A stretch of 64,000 nt of DNA from the NCBI RefSeq assembly GCF_027580225.2, contig NC_073355.2:21821501-21885500 (forward strand). The letters run 5' to 3'. The translations under genes were made by a program, and so were the position numbers. The DNA is from Misgurnus anguillicaudatus. Its lineage: Eukaryota > Chordata > Actinopteri > Cypriniformes > Cobitidae. Positions 1 to 14,700 of this stretch are shown one piece after another; position 1 is the stretch's first letter; each line of letters starts with the position of its first letter. The notes beneath the pieces are model-generated. The model was given only the letters and a program-made list of their open reading frames with translations. It did not search any database and was not told the DNA's origin.

Positions 1-575
1 ATTTATTTCAAAATATACAAAAAAAAATGCCAAAAATATTTTGAAATATGTTTACAAAAATGTATTTTTCACCAATATATTTTTTGGAAATTTTTTGTAT
101 ATTTTGAAATATATTTTTAAATAGATATATTTTAAAGCAATTATATTCACATCGAATTGGAAAATAAACTTTGTACAATATAACAAGTAGTTTAAAAAAA
201 GTTTCAAATTACATACATTTTCAAAAGCAAAAAAAACTTATAATTTTTTATTTGATGCATACTTTTATATTAATTTTATACTTCTGCTTTGTACATTTTA
301 TACAAACGTTTATATTTTGTCCTGGAAAAATCTATTTATTGTTGGATGGGATGTAAAATTAGAAATGTATTTGTTAACCCTAAAATACATTTTGAAATTT
401 ATGTTAATATATGAAGGTTAAAACTAAATATATTTTCAAATATAAAAATATATATTAAATTAAGCTTAACTTTCTTAAAATACAAAATGTATTTAGCATA
501 TATTTAAAACATATTTTGGGCCAGAAAATGTATTTTTTGCCATATAGGTAAACAAAAACTATTTTAAAACACCTA

Positions 576-766
576 AACTGAAAAAAAATTATTCATTTAA
601 TTTACTCCATTGTTAAGGTAAGCTTATTTAAGCTACATCTAAACAAAAAAAATAGAAATACAAAACAAAACAAAAAACTTTTGTTTAAATGTAGCTTAAA
701 TAAATTGATTGCAACCGCTTACCTTAAAAAAAATTGAGTAAATTGAATGAATCATTTTTTCAGTGT
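576..766. repeat. foldback MITE, about 190 bp
   Basis: Left arm ACTGAAAAAAAATTATTC...TTTACTC...AAGGTAAGC...TTAAGCTACAT is complementary to the right arm ATGTAGCTTAA...GCTTACCTT...GAGTAAA...TTTTTTCAGT, with an A-rich loop near 640-680. Arms are about 80 bp. No coding capacity. Confidence 0.75.
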
Positions 767-1279
767 GTTTTCCGCAAATAAACTCAAGGACATTAATGTG
801 CATTTGCAGGTAGTTATTGGATCATATACGGATATGATTAATGCTATCAAGGGCAAGCAATGTGCGTAGATTTATACGGTTATATACAGTGCGCAAACAT
901 ATGCACTTAATCTCTAGCAAGGACAATTCTGCATTCAATAACATCAAACCTTCACTCGCAATTTGACACAGTGTGACAGCTGCATATGGTCAGAGATGCT
1001 ACATACGCATGCACATTTATGAGTGGTCCGATGGTGATGGCTTTGTTTTGATATACTGTGACAGCTGACCTTCTATAAACTTTTCCCAAGCAGCATAGTC
1101 ACCCATAAAAGACGCATTTCCCACACTGATATACTGTACTTAAAACACCTTGTGGGTATTTATACACATAAAATCTGTAATGCAACGTGATGTATACATG
1201 TAGGAAATGTTCTTGGTTCAATATACCAATCATGCTTACTAAAAATACCTCTGTTGTTCTCACCTTGATGTACATTTTT

Positions 1280-1412
1280 ATAGATGTACGCACTTGGGAG
1301 ATGCTTTTATCTTAAGTGATGTACAGTGCATTCATGTATGTGTCTCTTGTGGGTATTAAACCCATGACTTTAGCATTGCTTATACGATATGCTCTATTAG
1401 TTAAAGCTCATA
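1280..1412 (-). repeat. tRNA-derived SINE, minus strand
   Basis: On the minus strand the order is an A-box-like region (AACTAATAGAGCAT), a B-box-like GGGTTTAATACCC, then a tail with GAATGCACTGTA and GATAAAAGCATCT. This is the layout of a common cyprinid tRNA-derived SINE. Diverged, so probably old. Confidence 0.6.
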
Positions 1413-2788
1413 TAACACACGCTGTTTCTGCATTTCTGAGGTTAATCTGGAGTACCTATAGAGTAGTATTACATCCTTTATATCTCCGAAGAGTCTTTAG
1501 TTTAATCAGATTTATAAAAGAAAGATTAGCTTTATCGATTCTTTCCGATAATGTACGAAAAAATGAAGAAGGGGCAGTTACTACTGCGGGAGGAGTGAGT
1601 CACGAGTCATGCAACACTATACAACAGTTTAACTTATGATTCACTACATGTTCGTGTCATTTATATAATATGCACACGCCTATTTCTAACATAAGATATA
1701 AGTCTTACTTACCGCATGCAACTCATGACCCGGTTGAGACTTTTCAATGAAATCCAGTGCATCAAACGCACACGCAAAACTCTGCTGCTACCCCGGAAAA
1801 TAAACTTTATCCATGGTTTCCATAAGGCTGGCTTACTTCTCCTTACATCCAAAACAGAAGAGTACCGTACTTTCCGGACTATAAGTCGCACCGGAGTTTA
1901 AGCCAAAAATGTGTCATTAAGATGAAATAACATATATAAGTCACAGTAGACTATATGTCGCGTTTATTTAGAAAATTATTTCACAAAATCCAAGCCGAAG
2001 AACAGACATTTAATCTGGAAAGGCGAGTTATTCAACTAAACAATAGCACAGAACAGCCGGCTGAATAGATGTCTGTACGTTAAAGTAATATTATCAGTTA
2101 TTTAAACGATAAACCAAAGCATACAGAACTTACCTGGAAGGTTGAATAGGCTAAATTAACCGAACAAGCCAACTAGCGTGAACATACTCGTCAATCCGCA
2201 TCACTTAATCCATTGAATTACATAAATACAGGAGCAGCATATAGCGGACTCTTGCGGCTGTAGAGAATAATGTTGTCTCTTGCCTCATAAATGTCAAAAT
2301 GAATTCATATTGACTTTCAAGGCGCACCTGACTATAAGAAGCAGCACCAGCCAAAATATGAGGAAAAAAAACGGCTTGTAGACCGAAAAATACGGTAGAT
2401 GTAGAAGCTGCAAGATCATTTAATGCCTTAAATGTAAGCAATAAGATCTTAAAATGAATACATAAAGCCAACGGCAACCAGTAAAGATCATGCTGTACAG
2501 GAGTTACTTTATGTGAGCCGTGTGCCTGGTGGACGTGAGCGCCCTATCTGCTGAGTTTTGTACATACTGTATCCTTATAATTCGTTTTTTGGGGAGGCCA
2601 GAAAATAGAGCACTGCAATAATCCAGACCTAATGTGACTAAATTATATCCATTTTAACCAATCATTCAACCCCAAACTTGAAATGTATGCTGTTCCATGA
2701 CCAAGAAAGGATGTTTATCCAGGAAACTTATAGTTTTCAACTTGTCCCACGTAAAGCAGACTGCAATGATGGGTGTGTATGTGTGTAG

Positions 2789-5700
2789 TTGCAGAACCAG
2801 GACTCCATACGCAGTCTTTTGAAGAGGACCGAGACGGAGCTGAGTCTGCGCCTCTCTGATGCTCTGAGGAAACAGGAAGACCCTCTCCAGAGACAGCGCC
2901 TCCTGGTGGAAGAGGAGAGACTTAAATACCTCAACGAGGAGGAACTTATAATACAGCAACTACAGTGCGACTTATACACACACACACTTGTCTATCTGAT
3001 GTGATAAGGGACTTGGTAATGCACAAAAAATTCTTATGAAACTCATTTATGGCGCAGCTTGATCCAGAATGTGGAGCTTAAACACACAATACTGCCCATC
3101 TAACCTCAGCAGCTCATTTCTCTCAAAACACCAGACCTACCTGACCTTACCGATCGCTTGTACAAAGAAGGACAGCATCTCATTGATTTATTTTGTTGCA
3201 ATTAAAAGCAGCGGGGGTGAATAAATCCGCCTCTTCAACTCCCCGCCAGACCGGTCGTGTTGCTTTTAATTGATAGTGGTTATTAAGTATAGCTAACAGG
3301 CAGCTGATGTGATTCAATTATTAACCGTGCTGTTGTAACAAACCATTTGGCGGGGGTTGGATTTATTTGACGTGGTTAAATTGGATTTTGAGTGTAAACA
3401 CTCCGACTGTGTCTCAGTCATTTAGCTTTAACACACCCCGCTGTACCGACACTTATTCAAATACGGGCAGACGCTGTGGCACGGCTTTGGATTTTTTACA
3501 CTGACATTTCTGAACCGTTTAAATGTCAAAAGTGTTTATAAAACGGATTTAACAAAGAAGAGGGGTAACACTAACCTTTCTTGCGTTAAGTGTTTGTTAA
3601 TGACTTATTTACTAAGATGTAAAGAATTCTGTATAGGCATGTAATACTGATTATGTTTATGTTGACAGTGATCTAGAAAAGTCAGTGGAGGAAATCCAGA
3701 AGGAGATGTCTGTCAATCATCGGCATGTGAGTGTGCAGGAGCTGGAGGAGAAAACTTCCCTGCTAAGGAGACTGGGAGAGACTCTTACAGAGCTCAAGAG
3801 TGAGACACACCTCATCACGTTCACATATACACTTGAAACTTACAGATGAGAGTCATTGACTTCTCCATCTGTGTGTTTCTTACACAGATCAATTCCCTGG
3901 ACTTCAGAGTAAAATGCGGGTGGTTTTGAGGGTTGAAGTGGAAGCCGTGAAGTTCTTGAAAGAGGAACCGCACAGACTGGACGCCCTTCTGAAACGCTGC
4001 AAATCCATCACAGACACGCTTACAACGCTGAGGAGGTATTTTATCACAGTACTTTTAGCAGACTCACACATCCACTTCCTTACCGTTTCTCCATTGCAAA
4101 TCATGGCTGCTTATTGATTTGTGCAGGCAGGTGAATGAGGGAGTGTGGAAAAAACAGGATGAGTATTCTAGCCCCTCCCCTAAACTCGGAGGAGGGGAGG
4201 AGTACAGGAAGAGTACAGATTTTGACATTCCCACCAGCCCACCTCTGAGCCTCAATGAGACCACTCTGGCTAATTGGAGCCCTCACTCTGGTCAGAGCCA
4301 CGCCCATAACCACACCCACTCCAACCCTTCTCCTGCACAGCGTGAGAAAGATTCTCATGGGATGGGGTCCTTAAAGGGGCGGGGCCTGGAGGAGCTCGGA
4401 GGTCGTGGTGGGAACGATAAAGCTTCATCAGTGGAAGTGAGACTGGTGAGATATGAGAGTGTATATAACAGTGCAATACCCTTATGTTCACAATATAAAG
4501 GCCATTTCACATCATAAATTGTTCAGCATGCATTATTAAAGGATTAGTCCATTTTCTTAAAAAAATCTGGATAATTTACTCACCACTATGTCATCCAAAA
4601 TGTTGATATCTTTCTTTGTTCAGTCGAGAAGAAATTATGTTTTTGAGGAAAACATTCCAGGATTTTTCTCATTTTAATGGACTTTAATGGACCCCAACAC
4701 TTAACAGTTTTAATGCAGTTTAAAATTGCAGTTTCAATGGAGTTTCAAAGGACTCTAAACGACCACAAACGAGGCATAAGGGTCTTCTCCAACCCCCTCG
4801 CGACCTCACGTAATTGCGTAAAGGTCACATGTTACATATATGAAACGCACATTTGCGGAACATTTTAAACAATAAACTGACACAAAGACATTAATTAGTA
4901 TCATTCCACATACAGCGATGTCGGAACGGTCCTCTTTCTCCACACTTGTAAACACTGGGGCGTAGTTTCGATACGTCATCCGTGACCTCTATTTACATGA
5001 TGACGTATTACATGAGGTTGCGCTGGCGCGCCACAGAACCGGAGATAGACGAGAAGTTGTGGTTTAAAAGTGCATATTTTTTATTTTTCTTGTCATAAAT
5101 GACAATCTTTTCGCTATATAAGACCCTTATGCCTCGTTTGAGATCGTTTAGAGTCCTTTGAAACTGCAATTTGAAACTGCATTAAAGCTGTTAAGTGTTG
5201 GGGTCCATTAAAGCCCATTAAAATGAGAAAAATCCTGGAATGTTTTCCTCAAAAAACACAATTTCTTCTCGACTGAACAAAGAAAGACATCAACACCCCG
5301 GACGACATGGTGGTGAGCAAATTATCTGGATTTTTTTAAGAAAATGGACTAATCCTTTAATCATATTTTATTAAATGTTGTGTGTGTCTTCAGGCAGCAG
5401 AGAGGGACTGGGAAGAGAAGAGAGCCAGTTTAACACAGTACAGTGCTCAGGACATTAATCGACTGCTGGAGGAGACTCAAGCGGAGCTCATGAAGGCCAT
5501 TCCGGACTTGGACTTTGCCGCCAAGCAAATCAAACCTGCTCAGAACCAAAATCAGAACCAAAATCAAAACCAGATCCCACCTTGCGCCAACGCCACACCT
5601 GAGCACAAGCCTAATAAACCTCAGCATAAACTCTCCAGTAAAGAGGGCGGGTCCAGGCGGGGCTCGGACGAGCTGACGGTGGCGAGGTATCGAACCGAGA

Positions 5701-8700
5701 AACCCTCAAAGTCTCCTCCTCCCCCACCTCCACGCCGGAGTTTCCCATCCTCCCCTGGACTTATAACACGCAGCGGAGAGACCATCATTCCCGGAAAGAG
5801 CATAAAGGTGATTTATACTGTACACACAAATGATTGTACAGTACATTTGTGTATGTGTGCGCTGTATTTTTAAGTTTGTGCATGCAAACTTGCACAAACA
5901 AAGTGCTTGTTTAAGAGATGCACACAGATACATCACTTTTATATGAGTGTATGGTTTCAGAAATGTCGTCCATCTCATAAAAGTGGCCTGTGTTTGTGCG
6001 TATATTAGTCATGGTTGACATTTCCTTTATCGCCTTGCTGTTGCCATGGTGATAAATCACCTACGGGTTAGACCTGAGGGAGATGATGTTGGTTTCAAGA
6101 AATTTCCTTGTGATGACTTTAAATTAACATTCAATTACAGTCACACCTCTGTAGCATTTTATTTCCCTGGAACCTTAGCTAAAAGTAAGTTACGACTAGT
6201 TTTGGGGCAGTACGGCTTAAGTTAATTATTACTTGATAATTTTTGCATTCTTCTAACTCTTTCCTTTGTTTACTTGTGGGCAGTTTTGTAATTGGTTTTT
6301 ATATTTTTGCTGAACAGGATACTCTGAACATTAAATTATGTCTACAGTGCAACAATTACAAAAATAAAATTTTCCATCTCTCCCTTACTAACATCCATAA
6401 CACGTAACACTAACATAACCCAGAAATCAGAATCAGAAGAGACAGAGTCTCAGAAGCCACACGTGAAGCTGAGGAGAAGTGTATCTGAAGCCCCCCGGCC
6501 GGCCTCCACTCCTCCGACCGTCGCCGGAGGAGAGAAAGACGAAGGCGACGAGGACAAGTTAACAGCCGAGCTGGAGGTGAGCACATGTTTTAATGTCCAT
6601 ATGTCAGATGTGCCTGTGTGCACACATACTGAGCATTACAATTACCTTTACACATACAGTACACACACATTGGTGGGTGCTACCGGTTGGCCGGTTCGGG
6701 CATTCATTAAGTACTCATTAACAGGTCTACATTTCTTTCTGTGCTCTTTGGCTTATGACCAATTAAGCTGAAATGAGGGGTTTGAGATGTAAAGTGATGT
6801 CTTGCTGTTAGGTAGGCGCTGGCGAGTGCATTGTGGGATACCAATTGTGACTAATATAACCATACATAAAACCAATAACTTTATTATACGGCCCTGTGGA
6901 ATATTTAATTCTGATTGGTCAATCACAGCATTATGCGGTCAGATACTTTTGTACAATTAAGCTGCACGTCCTTGACAACCAATTCCTCTCATACGGCTAC
7001 AGTCTCTCGACCATCATAAAATCATTTCGAATTATTTTTAAATCAATATTTCATATCCATTTATTTATTTATTTGGTTGGTTGGCAGCCATGTAATAAGA
7101 TGGTTAATTTATAGTCAGCCTGTTGCTGCCGCATATTAAACTCAGCTTGCGCTTTTTCTTACGTAACAACAATACATTGTGTAGTTTATACTAAAGCCTC
7201 TTTTAATCTAAAGAAAGTTATACTCAGACTTTTTTTCCTGCTATTCAAGTTTACATTAAAAGCTCCGCTGGGTTAGTAGAGGACACTGCTGCTGACAAAC
7301 AGCACTTGATCTGTGCTTGTGTTGATTGTAAGGCTTCTTGAGCCGCTTCAGGGAAGCATCGCACCCTCACATAGACCGCAAGGCTCATTAACACCAACAA
7401 GCAGACAGATTTTGTTCTCTTGGTTGAGTGAATGAGAGAGTAAGAAAGCAGATGTCCCCTGTCCATCTGCATGCCTCTGCTAATGAATCTTAAAACAAAC
7501 CCATAAAGCCCACATTGCTGACCCTTCACTCTACATACCCATTTATGAGCACAAATATAGCAAAAATGTCAAACTTTGTTTAAAGGTGCAGTGTGTAATG
7601 TTGAACAGACGTTTATAAATGCCATAAGAGTATTAGATTAAGAATCTCTACCCAGGCAGCAGACAACTCCGGGCCGGATTCGCACTGGAGCTGCTGACTT
7701 CGGTGCGGATCCGGCACGGAGTGATCTGATGTGTGGAAAGTGTTTTATGAAAAGTCCAAAATTGTTACTAAAATTGTTCATCCTATTTTTCCATTCATGT
7801 CCCTCAATCTTCCTGAGCGCTCAGCTCTTTGAGCGATATCTGACTCCTCCCCTCCCCTCTCCCAGGAAATACCCTCCACCCACTAGTTTACAGCTGTTGC
7901 CCTATGTGCCCTCAGCTGGACAGGTAACAGCTCTTCTGCAAGCTAGTGTGGACTGTTTGTGTACACCCATGCACAAACATACACGTGCATCTGTTGATTG
8001 CCACAAATGAAAAAACGGTAACACTTTACTTCATAAGACTGACATGACACCTTCATAATCATGACATGACACAGGTTTTATGCACATTTATGACAGCTGT
8101 CATTAAGTGTCATTTGTTCAATAGTGTAATTTTTAATGCAAAGATGGCATTGTTTGAATTGTCTTTGTTATGACAACTTGACAGAACTTGACTTGTCATA
8201 AGCCTGGGCAAAAAAAAATAGATTTTTCGATTAATTGTTTTTTTTCATGGTCGATTCAAAATCGATTCTCAAAGGCCACAAATCGATTTGTTTTTTTTTA
8301 TTTCCGCAAACATTAAACGTAAGATTAACATTGATCTAATTACTAGTCTTCTCCACTACACCGTTCTGACTCTTTTCAGCATACATTTTTCATCTTGCAT
8401 CAAAATTGTATTGTATTTAACATAATTGTATGCATTTGAAAATTAGAGATGGGTTCTGTTTAATGTACACAAGTGTATCTAGAATAAAAGAGTTTAATAT
8501 ACAGGTTTGTGGCTCTTAATTTCTTTTTATTAATTACCCTTGTACATTTATGTTCACTGTTCTTTTTTATAAATGTAGTATTTGTATTAAATCTATATTC
8601 ATTGAGTTGAATCGAGAATCGAGTCTAAAAATAGTTCAGAGAATCGAAATCGAATCGAGAATCGACATCGAATCGATCTGATAGCTTGTGAATCGAAATT

Positions 8701-11700
8701 GAATCGATCCGGAACATCTGAATCGATACCCAGCCCTAGTCATAAATATGACAATAATTATCGAATTTAAGAAACTACCTAGCTTTATGGGTTAACATTA
8801 CATTTAAATGTCATTAAGTGCTAATACTATGTCAAATAATGTTAAATACCTTATTATAAAACGGCTCGTTCTGGTTCTTCATTCTGATTGGTTGAAACAC
8901 ATTCTAAGCCGTGATAAAATACCCAGGTAAACCCACGGTTCAGACCGCATCACAAGTATCACTGCGCCACTGTTGCTGCGTACTGATTTATGAAAATAAG
9001 CACCACAGTCTTTTATCATATTTAAATTTTTCTACCTTTGCACAATTATGGCGATATCCAGATAAATGTCAATAAATATTGTTGAGTCATTTCGTCAATA
9101 AAGAGAAAACGTTCTCTGAGTTGTTTTGACTTATTGATATTTCCGCTATTATCCACTTGATGGCAATCTTACCCAACTTAAACACTGAGGCATTCACTCG
9201 ACACAACAGGCTTGAATCTGACCTCTTACTAAAGTTCTTTACAAAAATGGAATTATCTCTGCTTTTAGCTGAAAATTTGAGAGGTGATAACTGATAAGAG
9301 AACAAATGAAGGTAGGATGAAACGTTTTTTTTTTTTTTTTGTTTTTTTTTTGGAAAGCGGATGGACTGTTCTTTCATTTGATATTTTATGTTTATTTAAA
9401 GAAGATAATTTTTCTGTAAGGCATTAAACTAAAACTGGGTGGCAACTTTAAAAAAAACGCTGATGCAACAAGACATGTCAAAGAATCATACTTAACTGAC
9501 AACTAACAGAACTTATTCTTCATAACACAGAGGGTTCTTACATTTTCTGACAGAAGAAAAAAGTAACAAAACATTTAATTAATTAATTTAATGTCATTAA
9601 CTTTGCAGTGATATGGACCCAACGCTGCATGGCTTAACCCATTATTGTACTGCTTTTATTTAATTTTAGGTGAATCGGTCTCCAAATGCAATAATATATA
9701 ATATAATCAATTGTAATTATTATTATTACTGAATGATTGATTTTATTTGTTAAACACATGGAGGAAACTTAAAAAAACATTATAAATTGAAGAATATTCA
9801 TGATGTTGTTATAAAACTATTTGACAGAGTATTAACACTTAATGACATTTTAATGACAAATTATATTTGTACCACTGTTGAGGTCAAGAAAAATATTCAT
9901 GACGCTGTTATAAAACTATATGACAAACTATTAACACTTTAACACAAATTATATTTGTATCACTGGTAAAAAGTGGTCAGTTATGTTGTCTTGGTTATGT
10001 CAAGTTGTCATAACAAAGACATATTAAGCAATGTCATCTTTGCATTAAAAATGACATTGAACGAATGACACTTAATGACAGCTGTCATAAATGTGCATAA
10101 AATCTCCTTCATGTTCATGGCACGTGTCATGTCATGATTATGACGGTGTCATGTCAGCCATAAAATTTTACAGAAAAAACTTGCACAGTAGACAAAAACC
10201 TTTACCTCACTCAACCTGAAGATGCTATTGGGTACAAAGAAATGAAGCACGATCACAGCTTCACAATCACTTATCACCACACAAAGTGTGTGAGTGTTCA
10301 GCTGCCAGTGCATGACAGATTTTGTGGGAGTGTGTGTGTTGAATGCTAAATGATACACCGTAGTTCACACCCAGATTTGATCTAAAGCATGATTATTTGG
10401 TTTGTATATGAGTACAGAGGCAAATCTCTGGCATTTTTCTGTATAATTTTGTGTCTGTATGTGTCACTACACATGTTTCGCACCAGCAGCTGACTGCATC
10501 TCAGTCTGGGTTACATGATCAGTCCAGTGATTTCACAGACGAGGCTCTGGTGAGTTTATTTCGCACACTTCAGTTTTGCTTTATAGTACAAAACCTATAT
10601 ACATACAATACAGTAATATTTTCACACTTGTTGCATTAGAAAATAGATACAGTGAAAGTAAAAGTTTCCATGATTTAATGTGACCTTCACGTAAGATAAT
10701 CTACAAAAGTTACTTTTTAATATAAATCAACCCTTGGGACATAAACATGCTGAGGTTGAAGCAACACCCATGAGTCACACTGAGGAATTAATTATGCGTA
10801 TAAATCCTGCTTCTATTCTGCAGATGCAGCATGAAACCTCTCCTGCTCCGGTCCCCCAGATAGTCTTGACTGAATGTAACTCGCTTCCCACGTCCCCTTC
10901 CGAGGACTCGACTGAGGCTCGGCCGTCTGCAGAAAAGCAGGATCCCGACGGCGCGCAGGTGGTGAAAGACAATAACTCTGAAAGTGATATCAGAGTGAGT
11001 TACTTTAGCCACATTGTGAGGACCCCCAGTCTGTCGCTATGGAAACCAGCTACACGGATACGAGACTTGGACGTGTCCCAGGGGGAATCCCGGACAAAGC
11101 AGGCTCCTGTTCGAGATCTGACCCAATCTTGGTCCTCCTTAACAAGGGAGAAACCAATTAAGCAGCCCTTGAAGAGGGCACCGAGGGTCCAGGAGTCTCT
11201 TGAGGCAGAGAGAGAGTCGAAAGATGAGCAAATGAGGGATCAGAGGCCGACTACACCGGAATCCACAATGTCAGTCATGCAGGAAAATGGCCCCTCGGAG
11301 ACGTCTCAGGTCGGTTTGATCCGCACCCAAGGCGTTGGAGGGGAGAGAGAAGACATCTGCCACAGCACCTACCGTCGCCTGGACAGTCTGGAGGAAACCA
11401 TCCGTGAGCTGGAGCTCAGCCTGATGGAGTTCAGCACTGACCCTCAGACGGGGAACATCATCCCCACCGCTTCCCGAACACAGGGGTCCATCGAGAGATC
11501 CAGCAGCACTCTCAGCTCCAATACTCAGAGCTCCGGAGAGGGAGGAGAAATAAATAGACCCCCCGTGCCACCCAAACCTTCCTACATCAGTACATCAACA
11601 ACCAAGGTTCAGCTCTGCCTTCAGTCTCTGCTTCAGCGTTAGCTCTATCGTTTCCATCTTCTCAGCTATATTTCTATATTCTTTCTGGCTCTTCCCTTGG

Positions 11701-14700
11701 GTTTCTCGACTAGCTAATGAGTTTATGCTGTTTTTGCGGATGCTTTGATGAATTGTTTGCCCTCCGGTAGCTGATGTTCGTACTTTGTAGAAAAAAAACT
11801 GTTATTGTATCTTTCGCACACAATAAATTCTTTCATTTCCTCTGCTTCCTTTCTAGACTGCTGTTTTTCTCTTAAAATGACTATGCAATTTGATTACTTT
11901 TCCCTGTCTTATTATCTCTAGTACAGTACATGGACATTAAAACAGTTTTTTATGTGGTGTAATAAAATGTACAGGAAAATGATTCGCTTCAAGCAGTTTT
12001 AAGGTAGCTAAAACAGGGCACCACATAATCTACTCCCACCTTCACCTCAGTATGCAAGTATTGCAGTATGCAGCCCAACGCAGAGAGCTATACTTTTTTT
12101 ACATTTGTTATAAAAAATTTGCATTTATGCATTTGACAGATGCTATAAAAGCAACTTACAGGTACAATGCATTTAACCTAGACGCATTATCAATATGTGT
12201 AATCCCTGAGGATCAAACCCACAACCTTTGCATTGTTAATGCAAGTATATTTCCTCTCATCAGAGTTTGTAGTTGAGTATTACTTGACTATTATGGTGTG
12301 TGCACACCAAAAGCTAATTTAATTATGTGCGCAAGAATATTACATGCAAAAAATACAATGCAATTGCTACGAACACGCAATATTCGCCTCAAACATTGAA
12401 AAACTTGAGCGGCAAATTGTCGTTGAACGCATGACACGTTGTCACACGAGCCAATCAGCTAATAGCATAGACTGTAAAAAAGATGGACGACGCCTGTTCG
12501 CTCTCTTCCATTGGTGAAAAGTGAAGCCGCCAGTGTCCCGATATGGCGCTGACATCTTGGGTCTTGAGTCTGCGCAGTAGCGATTTCGGGACCAGTCCTG
12601 CGCAGTAGTGAGCAGGAAGTAAAGCCGTGAAATCAAGGCCCCGCCCTCGCAGAATGCGCATATCACACGATATCACAGCTGTCAATCATGACGTGACACC
12701 ACCGTTTTCATTAAATAACTAACTAAACACAAACTTATTTTACAAAACAAACATTTGAATTTACATCAGCTCAATTAAAAATACTGTAAATGACAGAAAC
12801 CAGCTTAGGAAAAAAAGATAATTTAGATAATTAGGGTAAAGCTAAATAGAATAAGTTGATATGTACTTGCTTATTAAGTTACTTACAGTATAGTCATTAA
12901 GATGTCTGTTGAGTGATCATCACAGTCTTCTAATAGTCCAATGAGAGTTTGTTGACATGTAGATGTAATAATCCTAGTCAACAGAATGTCACTCAAACTT
13001 TTTCTTATCTTTACAACTCTGTAGGATCGTGTTTACAAGTGTAGCATTAATTATGCACCTTTTTATGCTGTGAATATACTTGAATTTGTCTCTTGTGGTC
13101 ACGCTCGTCTTTAGAGAGCATATTTCAGGGTAAAAGCAGCTTTGAATGAATGTGCTGTGAAGCATTAACCCAACAGACTTCATGTGTATTACTCAGCTCC
13201 GCTTAAAACAGGGCTGATCTCTGTGAGTGACAGCAAAGAGATTTGGACGATGTCGCTTGGGTTTTCCACTACGTTCAGCTCCTTTCAGCCCACACAGTTG
13301 TACGCAAGCCAGCATGCGTCATCATTCCTAACTAACATGTTGTTTGTTCATTTTTAGACCTTTACTGTCTTTTGCTGTTGCCTGGTGCTTTGTCTAACAG
13401 ATTAAGGGCCCTATTTTAACAATATAAGCGCATTGTCTAAAGCGCACGGTCTAAATGGGTGTGTCCAATGCCACTTTTGCTTATTTAACGACTGGAAAAA
13501 TGGTTTGTGCGCCGATTGCACGGTCGAAAAGGGTTGTTCTTATCCTTGTAATGAGTAATGGGTGTGTTTTGGGCGTAACGTGCAATAAACCAATGAGAGT
13601 CTTATCTCTCATCCCCTTTAAAAGCCTGTTGCGCTGGCGCTATGTCTAATCACTATTAGATGATGGACTTTGTAAACTGAAAAACTAAGCGGAGGAAGAA
13701 GACCCCCAGTTTAAGAATAAATGTGTTGTTTTCATTTTTATTGAATTTTTTTTTATTAAAACCTATAGGGCCCTATTTTAACGATCTAAGCGCATTGTAT
13801 AAAGCGCACAGCGCAACGTCTAAATGGGTGTGTCCGAATCCACTTTTGCTAATTTAACGACGGGAAAAATGGTTTGTGCGCCGAGCACATGGTCGAAAAG
13901 GGTTAATGAAATATTTCATGAACAAAAAAGTGTATGAGAATTGAATTTTTAAAGCAATAAAACAGACAATTAATCGTCATAACGTCACAATTTATTAGAC
14001 GATCAACTGTCAGCCAAATTTCATAATTGTGACAGCCATACAAATGTAAAGCTTATTCAGATTATGTGTAAATCTCAATTTCCCAAAGTTGACCCTTATG
14101 ACTAGTTTTGTGGTCCATGGTCACATTTGTACATTTTAGTTTACAGTACAGTCATACATTTAATACACTCACATATTTAACCCAGGGTTGGGTAACTATA
14201 GGACAGAACACATTTCTGGGTTAAAATGACCCAAAAAAATGGGTTGTTTTAACCCAACTGCTGGGTTATTGTTAATCAACCATGTTGAAACAACCCAATA
14301 GTTGGGTTAAAACAACCCATTATTTGGGTCTTTTTAACCCAGAAATGTGTTCTGTCCTATAGTTACCCAACCCTGGGTTAAAAACAACTCAATATTTTTT
14401 AGTGTGCAGAAAGTGTAGAGGTGGGGTTAGGGTTGGACTTTCATCATTCCTTTTTTTCTTAACTTTACTTTTTTTTACTATTTACATGTACGAATTCATA
14501 CGAATTAACCCTTTCACAAATAATTACGAACTCCTGTGACATAAGGCTGGTGGATCCGAGATCTTTGCATGCTTTCTACTGAAACCCCTTACCACCTAAA
14601 CTGTCCCCAGTTTTTCTTCTGCACTTCCTCTGACTGCGAGTGCTAGCAAACACACTGCTGGAAATGAGTGGGAGTTTGGAAATATGACAAAACACACAAC

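Larger units (their letters stand above)
1..2788. repeat. srcin1 intron filled with repeats
   Basis: 1-560 is AT-rich with runs of AAATATATTTT-type words. 576-766 is a foldback MITE whose ends are ACTGAAAAA and its complement. About 1280-1412 is a minus-strand SINE. About 1865-2397 is an element whose ends contain CCGGACTATAAGTCGCAC and a degraded complement (aaaaatacggta). 2400-2660 looks like an old dispersed repeat I cannot classify. No exon is seen before 2789. Confidence 0.6.

Noticed and set aside
1316..1639. 107-codon open frame in the first srcin1 intron
   Set aside because: It overlaps a SINE and dispersed repeats, has no splice context and no recognisable domain.
4119..4517. srcin1 exon ending at ...VRL after 4445
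   Set aside because: A GTGAGA donor after 4436 gives the phase needed for AAERDWEEKR; the later gtgaga at 4446 would add VRL, which does not fit the family.
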